A stretch of DNA of 15,455 bases from UBA3910 sp964626065 (GCA_964626065.1 CAZVDE010000038.1:1-15455), one strand, 5' to 3'. Numbered from the stretch's first letter, positions 1-8,344 are shown. Numbers and translations are program-made. Notes: a model not told the origin generated them from the sequence alone.

Positions 1-60
1 CGGCAGAGCACCGGACTTTTAATCCGGGTGTCCCGCGTTCGAATCGCGGATGGCTCACCA
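1..60 (+). tRNA. tRNA-Lys(TTT), 3' part, cut by the window edge
   Basis: The anticodon arm is CCGGA-CTTTTAA-TCCGG, which puts TTT at the anticodon. The T-arm is CCGCG-TTCGAAT-CGCGG. The 3' acceptor strand ATGGCTC is followed by discriminator A and an encoded CCA. The 5' acceptor strand and the start of the D-arm lie outside the window. It would decode AAA and AAG lysine codons. Confidence 0.93.
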
Positions 61-74
61 TTTTCCATAATCGG

Positions 75-160
75 GCAGGCGTGGCGGAATTGGCAGACGC
101 GCTAGACTTAGGATCTAGTGGGTATTCCCCGTGAGAGTTCGACTCTCTCCGCCTGCACCA
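75..160 (+). tRNA. tRNA-Leu(TAG)
   Basis: The acceptor stem GCAGGCG pairs perfectly with CGCCTGC, followed by A and an encoded CCA. The anticodon arm CTAGA-CTTAGGA-TCTAG gives anticodon TAG, which reads CTN leucine codons. The long variable arm between the anticodon and T-arms is the class II feature expected of tRNA-Leu. It follows tRNA-Lys by 14 bases, so the two are probably co-transcribed. An open reading frame running into this tRNA from trigger factor is an artefact of an upstream ATG. Confidence 0.96.
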
Positions 161-176
161 TTTTTTTGTGTACAGA

Positions 177-200
177 TACACTGCCCAGTGTACTTTTTTT
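177..200 (+). terminator. Rho-independent terminator-like hairpin after the tRNAs
   Basis: TACACT pairs with AGTGTA around a four-base GCCC loop and is followed by C and seven T. This is a short, low-GC stem, so termination may be partial. Only ten bases separate it from the trigger factor SD. That leaves no room for a promoter in between, so tig expression probably depends on readthrough or on a promoter further upstream. Confidence 0.55.
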
Positions 201-228
201 GCGTTCATTAAGAAGGGGGAACCACACC

Positions 229-1581
229 ATGACCACTAATCTGGAAAAATTGGAAAACAGTAGGGTAAAACTTACTGTGAATATTGACGCTGAAGAATTG
301 GAGAAAACGATCGATGAAGCCTATCGGCGGGCAGCCAAGAAGATTAGCCTGCCCGGGTTTCGCAAGGGCAGGGCTCCGCGTCAGCTGATTGAATTGAATT
401 ACGGGCCCAATGTTTTTTTGGAGGATGCCCTCGACATCCTACTGCCAAGGGCTTATGAGAAAGCACTTACCGAGACTGAAATCCGGCCTGTGGAGCAACC
501 GGTCGTTGATGTGGAGGAAATCGAACGCGGTGTAGGGGTAACTCTCATATTCGAAGTGGACGTTTATCCCCGGCTTGAACTGGGAAAATATAAGAGCCTG
601 CAGGCGGAGCGCACTGCTGTGCGGATAGATGAAGAAGATGTGCTAAAAGTGCTGGAACAGCAGCAAGAACGCAGTGCTCAGCTTGTGGTTGCCGAGCGCA
701 CCACAGTTCAGAAAGGGGATTTCGCCACCCTCGATTTTATCGGTTCCATCGATGGGCAGCCTTTTAGCGGTGGGGCGGCTGAGGATCACACATTGGAAAT
801 TGGTTCGGGGCAGTTTATTCCCGGTTTTGAAGAACAGCTGATTGGTTTGGAACTGAACGTTCAAAGTGAAATTGAAGTCACATTTCCCGAAGACTATCAC
901 GCGGAAAACTTAGCGGGCAAGCAGGCAGTGTTCGAAGTTACCGTCAAAGAGCTGAAGGAAAAACACCTGCCCGAACTGGATGATGAGTTCGCCAAGGACA
1001 TGGGTGACTACGAGACACTTGATGAATTAAAAGCAGATATTCGGAAAAACTTAGAGGACGAAGCCACCCGCAGAACAACTGATGAGCTGGAGAATAGACT
1101 ATTAGAGCTGATCGCTGCCGATAGTGAGGTGGAGGTTCCCGCTTCAATGGTTGCGCACCAGGCAGAGCATCTGCTGGAGTACTTTTTCGAGAACTTGCGG
1201 AGGCAGGGGCTGGATGAGGAAAAATACTTAGAAATCACCGGTCAAAGCCGAGAGGAACTGCTTGAACAGTTTGAACCGCAGGCCCAAACCCAGATAATCC
1301 ATGATCTTATTTTGGAATCCGTGTTTGCACAGGAAGGTATCACGGTAGGTGAAGAAGAAGTGAATAGTAAGATTGAGGAATATATGGGATCTAGTTCCGA
1401 CATGGAAGAAGAGCTGGCGGAACGTTTGCGCGAATATTGGAATGAACAAAGGGCGAATATCGAATCGGCGCTGCAGAGGGAAAAAGCGCTGCAGTTCATA
1501 ATAGATAACGCTGAAATTACGGAAGTTGAGCGGGTAGAAGAACCGGCGGAGATACCGGCGGAGATACCGGCGGAAGAATAG
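229..1581 (+). CDS. tig: Trigger factor, ribosome-associated chaperone and peptidyl-prolyl isomerase
   Basis: Trigger factor binds the ribosome near the peptide exit tunnel and shields nascent chains. The 450-residue product has the expected length and three parts: an N-terminal ribosome-binding domain with the signature GFRKGRAP at residues 43-50; an FKBP-type isomerase domain at about 158-242, containing GSGQFIPGFE; and a helical C-terminal chaperone domain. ATG 229 is chosen because AGAAGGGGGA lies eight bases upstream and the ribosome-binding domain follows at its normal distance. The same frame stays open leftwards through tRNA-Leu, but that extension is not credible. The C-terminus is an acidic, proline-containing tail (EIPAEIPAEE) encoded by a 12-bp tandem repeat. 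The gene leads a tig-clpP-clpX cluster with a 19-base gap to clpP. Confidence 0.97.
   Translation: MTTNLEKLENSRVKLTVNIDAEELEKTIDEAYRRAAKKISLPGFRKGRAPRQLIELNYGPNVFLEDALDILLPRAYEKALTETEIRPVEQPVVDVEEIERGVGVTLIFEVDVYPRLELGKYKSLQAERTAVRIDEEDVLKVLEQQQERSAQLVVAERTTVQKGDFATLDFIGSIDGQPFSGGAAEDHTLEIGSGQFIPGFEEQLIGLELNVQSEIEVTFPEDYHAENLAGKQAVFEVTVKELKEKHLPELDDEFAKDMGDYETLDELKADIRKNLEDEATRRTTDELENRLLELIAADSEVEVPASMVAHQAEHLLEYFFENLRRQGLDEEKYLEITGQSREELLEQFEPQAQTQIIHDLILESVFAQEGITVGEEEVNSKIEEYMGSSSDMEEELAERLREYWNEQRANIESALQREKALQFIIDNAEITEVERVEEPAEIPAEIPAEE
1543..1574 (+). repeat. 12-bp in-frame tandem repeat at the 3' end of tig
   Basis: The unit CCGGCGGAGATA occurs twice in a row and a third, partial copy (CCGGCGGA) follows. 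Being a multiple of three, it encodes repeated Pro-Ala-Glu-Ile at the C-terminus of trigger factor. Copy number could vary between strains without breaking the frame. Confidence 0.85.
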
Positions 1582-1600
1582 ATAGAAAGGCGGGAGAATT

Positions 1601-2206
1601 ATGAGTGTTTTAATTCCCATGGTTGTAGAGCAAACAAATCGCGGAGAACGGGCTTTCGATATTTATTCCCGTCTCCTCAAGGACAGGATAATTTTTATCG
1701 GCGGGCCCATCGAGGATAACGTTGCCAACTTGGTCATTGCCCAGCTGTTGTTTTTGGAATCGGAAGATCCCGACAAAGACATCAACTTGTATATTAACAG
1801 TCCGGGCGGGGTAGTATACTCGGGATTGGCCATTTACGACACAATTCAATATATTAAGGCGGATGTTTCCACGATCTGTGTGGGCATGGCGGCCAGTATG
1901 GGAGCGCTACTTTTGGCCGCGGGAACGGAAGGCAAAAGATTCGCACTGCCTAATTCCCGGATCATGATTCACCAGCCATTGGGTGGGGCGCAAGGGCAAG
2001 CAAGTCAAATTGAAATTCAGGCCCGTGAGATTCTGCATCTAAGATCCAGAATCAATCATATCTTGCATAAGCACACGGGGCAGCCGCTGGAGAAAATTGA
2101 TCGAGATACTGATCGAGATTATTATATGTCCTCCGATGAGGCAGCAGAATATGGCCTGATTGATGGGGTTTTAACCAAACATCAACTTGAGCGGAAAAAA
2201 CAGTAG
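1601..2206 (+). CDS. clpP: ATP-dependent Clp protease proteolytic subunit
   Basis: ClpP is the serine peptidase barrel that degrades proteins unfolded by Clp ATPases. The 201-residue product has the normal length. The catalytic triad is visible: Ser99 in GMAASMGA, His124 in IMIHQP and Asp173 in the DTDRDYY segment. The handle region with QASQIEIQAREI is also typical. The SD AAAGGCGGGAG lies just upstream of ATG 1601. The gene sits 19 bases after tig and 19 bases before the chosen clpX start. No promoter or terminator is seen in either gap, so the three are probably one transcript. ClpX encoded next carries the IGF loop that docks on ClpP. Confidence 0.98.
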   Translation: MSVLIPMVVEQTNRGERAFDIYSRLLKDRIIFIGGPIEDNVANLVIAQLLFLESEDPDKDINLYINSPGGVVYSGLAIYDTIQYIKADVSTICVGMAASMGALLLAAGTEGKRFALPNSRIMIHQPLGGAQGQASQIEIQAREILHLRSRINHILHKHTGQPLEKIDRDTDRDYYMSSDEAAEYGLIDGVLTKHQLERKKQ

Positions 2207-2214
2207 GATTAAGC

Positions 2215-2222
2215 GAGGTGAT
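2215..2222 (+). promoter_or_regulatory. SD that decides the clpX start
   Basis: GAGGTGAT matches the 16S rRNA 3' end. Two adjacent in-frame ATGs follow, at 2223 and 2226. The second gives a seven-base spacing from GAGG and yields an MFKF N-terminus of the usual clpX type. The first gives only four bases. Confidence 0.7.
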
Positions 2223-2225
2223 ATG

Positions 2226-3482
2226 ATGTTCAAATTTGGCGATGAAAAGGGTCAATTAAAATGCTCCTTTTGCGGTAAAATGCAGGAACAGGTAAAGAAA
2301 CTCATCGCCGGCCCGGGGGTCTACATCTGCGATGAATGTATAGAACTCTGCAACGAGATCATCGAAGAGGAATTCACAGAAGACCACGAAGTTGAACTCG
2401 ACAGCATTCCCAAGCCTAAGGAGATCCGAGAGGCTTTAGATGAATACGTGATCGGGCAGGATGAAGCGAAGAAGAACCTGTCCGTGGCCGTCTACAATCA
2501 TTACAAGCGGATTAACAGCAATCTGCAGACGGACGATGTGGAACTGCAAAAGAGCAACATTTTAATGCTGGGGCCTACGGGGAGCGGGAAAACATTTTTA
2601 GCGCAAACGCTGGCTCGCATTCTCAATGTGCCTTTTGCCATTGCGGACGCCACTAGCCTGACTGAAGCCGGTTATGTGGGTGAGGATGTGGAAAACATCC
2701 TCTTGAAGTTGATCCAGGCCGCGGATTACGATGTGGAGAGGGCCGAACGGGGGATCATCTATATTGATGAGATTGACAAAATTGCTCGCAAGTCCGAAAA
2801 TCCCTCCATTACTAGAGACGTTTCGGGCGAAGGCGTGCAGCAGGCCCTTTTGAAAATACTGGAAGGAACGGTTGCCAGTGTGCCGCCGCAGGGGGGTAGG
2901 AAGCATCCGCACCAGGAGTTTATCCAGGTGGATACGACCAACATTCTCTTTATTTGTGGCGGGGCTTTTGATGGACTGGAGAAAATCATTGAACGCCGCA
3001 TCGGCCAAAAGAGCATTGGGTTCGGGGCGGAGATTGTTTCTCGTGAGGAGAAAAAAATCGGCGATACGCTGCGGCAGAATATGCCTGAAGATTTACTGCG
3101 CTACGGGCTGATTCCTGAGTTCATCGGGCGGGTGCCTGTGGTTTGTGCCCTGGATGCCCTCGATTTAGATGCGCTGATTCAGATCTTAACGGAGCCTAAG
3201 AACGCTTTGGTGAAACAATTCCAAAAGCTACTGCATATGGATGGCGTAGCCTTGGAGTTCGAGCCTGAAGCGCTGAAGATGGTCGCGGCCAAAGCCATGG
3301 AGCAAAAAACGGGGGCGCGGGGCTTGCGGACCGTTTTAGAGGGGATTATGCTGGATATTATGTATAATATACCTTCGCAGCGCGATGTATCCAAATGTGT
3401 CATAACCAAGGCTGCGGTGGAGAAAAGAGAACAGCCCCTTCTAGTGCGAAGTAAGGCGAAGGGTAAAGAGGAAATAGCATAG
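2226..3482 (+). CDS. clpX: ATP-dependent Clp protease ATP-binding subunit ClpX
   Basis: ClpX is the hexameric AAA+ unfoldase that recognises substrates and feeds them into ClpP. The 418-residue product begins with a C4 zinc-binding domain (Cys13, Cys16, Cys35, Cys38). The ATPase module has Walker A GPTGSGKT at 116-123, Walker B IIYIDEID at 177-184, the GYVG pore loop at 149-152, the RKH loop at 225-227 and sensor 2 GAR at 363-365. The ClpP-docking IGF loop is at 264-266. The frame is open upstream to an ATG at 2187 inside clpP, but the SD and family N-terminus favour 2226 (2223 is the alternative). A strong terminator begins 16 bases after the stop codon and closes the tig-clpP-clpX unit. Confidence 0.97.
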   Translation: MFKFGDEKGQLKCSFCGKMQEQVKKLIAGPGVYICDECIELCNEIIEEEFTEDHEVELDSIPKPKEIREALDEYVIGQDEAKKNLSVAVYNHYKRINSNLQTDDVELQKSNILMLGPTGSGKTFLAQTLARILNVPFAIADATSLTEAGYVGEDVENILLKLIQAADYDVERAERGIIYIDEIDKIARKSENPSITRDVSGEGVQQALLKILEGTVASVPPQGGRKHPHQEFIQVDTTNILFICGGAFDGLEKIIERRIGQKSIGFGAEIVSREEKKIGDTLRQNMPEDLLRYGLIPEFIGRVPVVCALDALDLDALIQILTEPKNALVKQFQKLLHMDGVALEFEPEALKMVAAKAMEQKTGARGLRTVLEGIMLDIMYNIPSQRDVSKCVITKAAVEKREQPLLVRSKAKGKEEIA

Positions 3483-3497
3483 AATGGGAAGAAAGCT

Positions 3498-3532
3498 AAA
3501 AGATGAGTCGGGTCCGCCCGCCTCATCTTTTT
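3498..3532 (+). terminator. Rho-independent terminator after clpX
   Basis: AAAAGATGAG pairs with CTCATCTTTT. After one T/C mismatch, the inner stem CGGG/CCCG closes on a TCCG loop. The 3' arm runs into a T tract. It separates the clp genes from lonB. Confidence 0.88.
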
Positions 3533-3544
3533 CCTTTCCGGGGA

Positions 3545-3551
3545 CATAATA
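3545..3551 (+). promoter_or_regulatory. Possible sporulation-type -10 element for lonB
   Basis: CATAATA fits the CATnnTA pattern of forespore sigma-G -10 elements. A weak TCATC stands 17 bases upstream (3523-3527), inside the 3' arm of the clpX terminator. The position, between a terminator and the lonB SD, is right for a lonB promoter. The -35 match is poor, so this is only a candidate. Confidence 0.25.
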
Positions 3552-3582
3552 AGTGTTGTGATCTGGGGAAAGGAGAACTTCA

Positions 3583-5265
3583 ATGGGAATACTTGCGTTG
3601 ATCAATCTGTTTTTTGCGATTGTGATTGGCCTTTATTTCTGGAACCTGCTGCGGCAGCAGCAGAGCAACAAATTCGCCGTCAATCGCGAGTCCCGCAAGG
3701 AACTGGAAAAATTGCGCCGTTTGAATACAATTGCCTTGACAGAGCCCCTATCCGAGCTGACAAGGCCCAAAGATTTTCGGGAGATTATCGGCCAGGAGGA
3801 TGGGCTTAAGGCGCTGCGGGCTGCCCTGTGCGGGCCTAACCCCCAGCACGTAATCATCTACGGGCCCCCGGGTGTAGGCAAAACGGCCGCGGCGCGCGTT
3901 GTGCTGGAAGAGGCAAAGGCGAACGGGCTTTCACCCTTCAAGGCCGAAGCGGCATTTGTAGAAGTGGATGCCACAATCGCTCGTTTCGACGAGCGGGGGA
4001 TTGCCGACCCCCTTTTAGGCTCTGTGCATGATCCTATCTACCAGGGGGCGGGCCCCTTGGGGGTTGCCGGTATCCCCCAGCCCAAACCGGGGGCGGTGAC
4101 TAAGGCGCACGGCGGAATTCTCTTTATCGATGAAATCGGTGAATTACACCCGGTACAGCTGAATAAGTTATTAAAAGTACTGGAGGACCGCAAGGTGTTT
4201 TTGGATAGCGCCTACTACTCCCCTGAGGACAATAATATCCCCTCTCACATCCACGAAGTGTTTCAGAATGGCCTTCCGGCCGATTTTCGTTTGGTAGGCG
4301 CCACGACCAGGCTCGCCAACGAATTGCCCGCCGCTTTGCGTTCCCGCTGCCTTGAAATTTATTTCCGCAATTTGGGCCCGGATGAGGTCGGGATTATTGC
4401 CGAGAATGCGGCCCGAAAAATCGAATACCCGCTGCATCCCCATGCTTTGGCAGAAATAAAACGGTTTGCGGGTAATGGTCGAGATGCGGTAAATATTTTG
4501 CAAATTGCGGCGGGGGTTGTTTTAAGTGAGGGGCGCAACAGGATTGACAGGGCCGATGTAGAATGGGTCCTTAACTGTGGGCAATATTCGCCCCGATCTG
4601 AAATGCGGATCGGGAAGGAACCGGCTGTGGGAGTGGTCAACGGTTTAGCAGTCTATGGCGCTAATCAGGGCGCGGTGATTGAGATAGAAGCGACCGCGAT
4701 CGAAGTTGAAAGATCCCGGGGTACCCTGCTTGTGACGGGCATTATGGAAGAAGAGGAATTTGGCGGGCGGGGCCGGACGGTGCGCCGTCGTTCGCAGGCC
4801 CGCTGTTCAGTGGAAAACGTGCTTACGGTGCTGCGCACCCGGTTTCAGCTGCGGCCCGAGGATTATGACATCCATATCAACTTCCCCGGGGGCATTCCGG
4901 TAGACGGCCCTTCAGCAGGCGTGGGCATGGTCACCGCCATTGCCTCCGCAATCACGGGCCGGCCGGTTTCTAATACGGTAGCGATGACCGGCGAAGTGAC
5001 AATTCGGGGAGGAATAAAAGCGGTGGGAGGCGCCGTCCCGAAAATCAGGGCCGCTCAGGAGGCGGGGATCGGTAAAGTTCTGCTCCCTGCCGACAATTGG
5101 CAGGAACTGTTTGCCAGCTTAGAAGGCGTGGAAGTCATACCCATTAGCAGAGTCGGTGACGTACTCGAACAGGCCTTGGTGGGCGAAACTCAGCCGATGC
5201 CCGCTGCAATTTCTTCTCCTACCCAGAGTACCCTGTTAGGTGCCGCCTCTAATGTTTTAAGATGA
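3583..5265 (+). CDS. lonB: LonB-type ATP-dependent protease, membrane-anchored (sporulation-associated family)
   Basis: This 560-residue AAA+ serine protease is of the LonB type found beside lonA in spore formers. In Bacillus subtilis lonB is forespore-expressed. Residues 3-23 form a hydrophobic N-terminal anchor in place of the long LonA substrate domain. Walker A GPPGVGKT is at 94-101 and Walker B ILFIDE at 179-184. The protease domain has Ser444 in DGPSAG and Lys487 in GGAVPK. The 43-residue Ser-Lys spacing equals that in the adjacent LonA and supports an intact dyad. ATG 3583 has AAAGGAG upstream. The gene lies between the clpX terminator and lonA, so it likely has its own promoter. The last 25 residues or so are low-complexity and probably dispensable. 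Confidence 0.93.
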   Translation: MGILALINLFFAIVIGLYFWNLLRQQQSNKFAVNRESRKELEKLRRLNTIALTEPLSELTRPKDFREIIGQEDGLKALRAALCGPNPQHVIIYGPPGVGKTAAARVVLEEAKANGLSPFKAEAAFVEVDATIARFDERGIADPLLGSVHDPIYQGAGPLGVAGIPQPKPGAVTKAHGGILFIDEIGELHPVQLNKLLKVLEDRKVFLDSAYYSPEDNNIPSHIHEVFQNGLPADFRLVGATTRLANELPAALRSRCLEIYFRNLGPDEVGIIAENAARKIEYPLHPHALAEIKRFAGNGRDAVNILQIAAGVVLSEGRNRIDRADVEWVLNCGQYSPRSEMRIGKEPAVGVVNGLAVYGANQGAVIEIEATAIEVERSRGTLLVTGIMEEEEFGGRGRTVRRRSQARCSVENVLTVLRTRFQLRPEDYDIHINFPGGIPVDGPSAGVGMVTAIASAITGRPVSNTVAMTGEVTIRGGIKAVGGAVPKIRAAQEAGIGKVLLPADNWQELFASLEGVEVIPISRVGDVLEQALVGETQPMPAAISSPTQSTLLGAASNVLR

Positions 5266-5267
5266 AT

Positions 5268-5296
5268 TTCCCCACCTCTTATAACTATGGTACAAT
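5268..5296 (+). promoter_or_regulatory. Candidate lonA promoter (extended -10)
   Basis: TGG-TACAAT at 5288-5296 is an extended -10 element, one base off TATAAT. The -35 region 17 bases upstream (TTCCCC) is weak, as is common with extended -10 promoters. Transcription would start near 5303, leaving a leader of about 30 bases. No clear CtsR or HrcA operator repeat is visible. Confidence 0.45.
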
Positions 5297-5319
5297 ATAG
5301 ATAAGGTTGAACCACACAT

Positions 5320-5326
5320 GGGGGTG
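5320..5326 (+). promoter_or_regulatory. SD supporting a TTG start for lonA
   Basis: GGGGGTG stands five bases before TTG 5332. The ATG at 5318 and the GTG at 5324 each run into the stop codon at 5327-5329. TTG 5332 is therefore the first usable start. Confidence 0.65.
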
Positions 5327-5331
5327 TAGAA

Positions 5332-7743
5332 TTGGTACAAAAAGTTTCGTATCAGACATTTCCGTTGCTACCTCTCCGTGGAACGCTCGTATTTCCCTAT
5401 ATGGTGACACCGCTTGAAGTGGGACGCCAGAGATCGATTGAAGCCGTTGAGCAGGCTATGCTTAAAGATCGGCACATAGTTTTAGCGGCACAGCATCAAG
5501 TGGCCACCGAAGAGCCGGGGCCTGAAGATATTTTTAACATTGGCACTTTGTGCGAAATCAAACAGATCCTGAAGGTACCGGAGGGCCAAGTGCGGGTTTT
5601 GGTCGAAGGTGTCTCAAGGGTCAGCCTGGAGCAGATCGATGATGGGGACGGCTACTACGAAGCAACGGTAAATGTCATTGCAGAACAAGATGGAAATATG
5701 GATACATTCGAGCTTGAGGCTCTGATGCGCATAGTTAAAGAGCAGTTCGAAAAGTATGTTCGTTTGGGTAGAAAGATACCCGCTGAGGTACTCGTTTCAA
5801 TCAGCAGCATTAATGAACCGCATCGTTTAGCGGATACAATAGCAAGCCAGCTTCTGGTTTCTTTCCGGGAAAAACAGGGTTTGTTGGAGGATTTCCCCGT
5901 CGACAAGCGCTTGGAAAAGATTTTGCATTTGCTGTATAGGGAACGGGAAATTCTAGGCCTGGAAAAGGACATTCAGCAGCGCGTTCGCCAGCAGATGGAA
6001 AAGGCCCAACGGGAATATTATCTGCGCGAACAGATCAAAGCGATCCAGATGGAACTGGGCGAGCGGGATGAAAAGGGCGGCCGCACCGAAACGGAAGAAA
6101 TGAAGGAAAAACTAGAAAAAGCCAAGCTCCCCAAGGAAGCAAAGGCAAAAGCCCTGCATGAAATCCACCGTTTGGAGCGCATGTCGCCCATGTCAGCTGA
6201 GGCCACCGTTGTCCGCAATTACATCGACTGGATGCTTTCACTGCCCTGGTCAAAACGGACGAAAGACCGCCTGGATCTTGCCAAGGCGGAAGAGATACTT
6301 GATGAGGATCATTACGGCCTTGCTAAAGTTAAGGAACGCATTTTGGAATTTTTGGCCGTTCGGCAGTTGACTAAATCTTCTAAAGGCCCGATTTTATGTT
6401 TGGTGGGCCCGCCCGGTGTGGGGAAAACCTCCTTGGCACAGGCCGTGGGGACTGCCCTTAATCGAAATTTTTCCCGTTTATCTCTGGGCGGTGTGCGGGA
6501 TGAAGCGGAAATAAGGGGCCACCGGCGCACTTATATTGGGGCTATGCCCGGGCGGATTATTCAGACCATGAAGAATGTGGGCAGTCTTAATCCCGTAATT
6601 GTCCTGGATGAAATTGATAAAATGACGGCTGATTTCCGCGGTGATCCCTCTTCAGCCCTCCTGGAGGCTTTGGATCCCGAGCAAAATCACCGTTTCGGCG
6701 ATCATTATCTGGAAGTACCCTTTAATTTGTCCGAGGTTCTGTTTATAACCACCGCTAACGTACTGCACTCCATCCCCCATCCGCTTAGGGACAGGATGGA
6801 AATTATTGAAGTACCCGGCTATACCGAATATGAAAAGCTGGAGATAGCCAAACGCCATCTATGGCCGAAGCAGCTCGAGAACAACGGGCTGCGGGAGGAA
6901 CAGATTCAGATTTCGGATAACACAATTTATAAAATAATCAATGAATACACGAAAGAGGCCGGCGTGCGTAATCTAGAACGATCATTGGGTACCGTGTGCC
7001 GCAAGGTGGCCACCGAGATTGTGAAAGGTACCGCGACGGGTGCTCGCATCACCGTTTCTAATCTAGCCAAATATTTGGGTATACCTCGTTATCGCTTATC
7101 GCTGATTGATGGTGAAGACAAGGTGGGTGTAGCGACCGGGCTTGCCTACACGCAGGTGGGCGGCGAGACTCTCGCCATAGAAGTCACGGTCGTGCAGGGT
7201 AAGGGAAAACTTACATTAACCGGTAAACTGGGTGAAGTAATGCGTGAATCCGCTCATGCGGCTTTAAGTTACCTGCGCTCGCGGGCTGATGAATTGAGCA
7301 TTGATCCACAGTTTTATGAACAGGCCGACATTCACATGCATATTCCGGAAGGCGCCATACCCAAAGACGGACCATCCGCAGGCATTACAATCGCTACTGC
7401 ACTGGCCAGCGCCTTGACCAACAGGCCTGTGCGCCACGAGGTATCTATGACGGGTGAAATTACGTTAAGGGGCAGGGTTCTGCCGGTGGGGGGGATTAAA
7501 GAGAAGATTCTGGCGGCCCATCGCGCGGGCGTGACCCGCATTCTATTGCCGGCTGAAAACGAAAAGGACCTGGAGGATATTCCGGATAACGTTTTGAATA
7601 AGTTAAAGATTGACTTGGTGGAACACATGGACGAAGTGCTGGCTTTCGCCCTGTTTCCCGATGCCGTACCCGATTCTGCCCTCAATTTTCCCATCCCGCC
7701 TGCCTCGGTTGAGCAGGAACAACCTTGGCTCGGTGATCAATAA
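5332..7743 (+). CDS. lon: ATP-dependent protease LonA
   Basis: LonA is a cytosolic homo-oligomeric AAA+ protease that degrades misfolded and short-lived regulatory proteins. The 803-residue product has an N-terminal substrate-binding domain (starting FPLLPLRGTLVFP), a coiled-coil region at about 190-265, Walker A GPPGVGKT at 359-366 and Walker B VIVLDEID at 422-429. The protease domain has Ser682 in DGPSAG and Lys725 in GGIKEK. The length is normal. The start codon is TTG, chosen from the upstream SD; the next in-frame ATG (5401) would cut into the conserved N-terminal motif. The TAA stop abuts the engB ATG directly, implying translational coupling. The last 30 residues or so after VLAFALFP are poorly conserved tail. 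Confidence 0.96.
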   Translation: MVQKVSYQTFPLLPLRGTLVFPYMVTPLEVGRQRSIEAVEQAMLKDRHIVLAAQHQVATEEPGPEDIFNIGTLCEIKQILKVPEGQVRVLVEGVSRVSLEQIDDGDGYYEATVNVIAEQDGNMDTFELEALMRIVKEQFEKYVRLGRKIPAEVLVSISSINEPHRLADTIASQLLVSFREKQGLLEDFPVDKRLEKILHLLYREREILGLEKDIQQRVRQQMEKAQREYYLREQIKAIQMELGERDEKGGRTETEEMKEKLEKAKLPKEAKAKALHEIHRLERMSPMSAEATVVRNYIDWMLSLPWSKRTKDRLDLAKAEEILDEDHYGLAKVKERILEFLAVRQLTKSSKGPILCLVGPPGVGKTSLAQAVGTALNRNFSRLSLGGVRDEAEIRGHRRTYIGAMPGRIIQTMKNVGSLNPVIVLDEIDKMTADFRGDPSSALLEALDPEQNHRFGDHYLEVPFNLSEVLFITTANVLHSIPHPLRDRMEIIEVPGYTEYEKLEIAKRHLWPKQLENNGLREEQIQISDNTIYKIINEYTKEAGVRNLERSLGTVCRKVATEIVKGTATGARITVSNLAKYLGIPRYRLSLIDGEDKVGVATGLAYTQVGGETLAIEVTVVQGKGKLTLTGKLGEVMRESAHAALSYLRSRADELSIDPQFYEQADIHMHIPEGAIPKDGPSAGITIATALASALTNRPVRHEVSMTGEITLRGRVLPVGGIKEKILAAHRAGVTRILLPAENEKDLEDIPDNVLNKLKIDLVEHMDEVLAFALFPDAVPDSALNFPIPPASVEQEQPWLGDQ

Positions 7744-8322
7744 ATGAGCCTGAATATACAAAATGCGCAGTTTTTAACAAGTGCGGTTAACAGCGCCGGT
7801 TATCCACCCCACGCTCTACCTGAGATAGCCCTGGTGGGGCGGTCCAATGTGGGTAAATCATCACTGATTAATACGCTTGTAAACCGCCGGAAGTTCGCTC
7901 GAGTCTCAAACCAGCCCGGTAGGACTCAAACGATCAATTTTTACCTTGTTGATAAATTATGCCTTGTGGACTTACCCGGTTATGGGTTTGCCAAGGTGCC
8001 GGACAGTGTGCGTCTGCAGTGGGGGCCTATGATTGAGGGGTATTTGACGGGCAGGGATAATCTTAGGGGGGTTATCCAGCTTGTGGACGTACGCCATGGG
8101 CCCAGCTCCGATGACAGACAGATGAATGCTTGGCTGCGCGCGATGGACATGCCCTATCTCCTGGTTGCTACAAAAGCGGATAAGATAAGCAGAGGGCAGT
8201 ATTCGCGGCAGGCAAAAATAATCCGCCAGGATTTGGGGGTTGAACCCATTTTGTTTTCCGCGCAAACACGGCAGGGCCGCGAGCAGGTTTGGAAGGCTGT
8301 CTTCAGTCTCTGCAAAAAATAA
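7744..8322 (+). CDS. engB: Ribosome biogenesis GTPase EngB (YsxC/YihA)
   Basis: EngB is a small TRAFAC GTPase needed for late assembly of the 50S ribosomal subunit. The 192-residue length is typical. The G motifs are all visible: G1 GRSNVGKS at 32-39, G2 threonines in PGRTQT at 58-63, G3 DLPGYG at 76-81, G4 TKAD at 143-146 and G5 SAQ at 172-174. The ATG follows the lonA stop with no gap. The GGTGAT SD (7732-7737) lies inside the lonA 3' end, so the two are coupled. The lonA-engB order is conserved in Bacillota. A cyclase gene follows after 28 bases and may be part of the same transcript. Confidence 0.96.
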   Translation: MSLNIQNAQFLTSAVNSAGYPPHALPEIALVGRSNVGKSSLINTLVNRRKFARVSNQPGRTQTINFYLVDKLCLVDLPGYGFAKVPDSVRLQWGPMIEGYLTGRDNLRGVIQLVDVRHGPSSDDRQMNAWLRAMDMPYLLVATKADKISRGQYSRQAKIIRQDLGVEPILFSAQTRQGREQVWKAVFSLCKK

Positions 8323-8336
8323 GGAAATTTGCCCAC

Positions 8337-8344
8337 GGGGGGGA
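8337..8344 (+). promoter_or_regulatory. SD supporting a TTG start for the first cyclase
   Basis: GGGGGGAG lies six bases before TTG 8351. The alternative in-frame ATG at 8240 lies inside engB and has no comparable site. Confidence 0.65.

Noticed and set aside
118..228. N-terminal extension of trigger factor starting inside tRNA-Leu
   Set aside because: It would overlap a well-formed tRNA, and a strong SD plus the normal family N-terminus begin at ATG 229.
944..1620. Minus-strand open frames opposite tig
   Set aside because: They are shadows of a conserved coding sequence, with no SD and no recognisable protein motif.
3558..3809. Short + strand frame overlapping the start of lonB
   Set aside because: It is an out-of-frame shadow; lonB has the SD, anchor and AAA+ motifs.
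5266..5331. CtsR or HrcA operator upstream of lonA
   Set aside because: No heptad GGTCAAA-type direct repeat or long CIRCE inverted repeat is present; only short AT-rich partial symmetry is seen.
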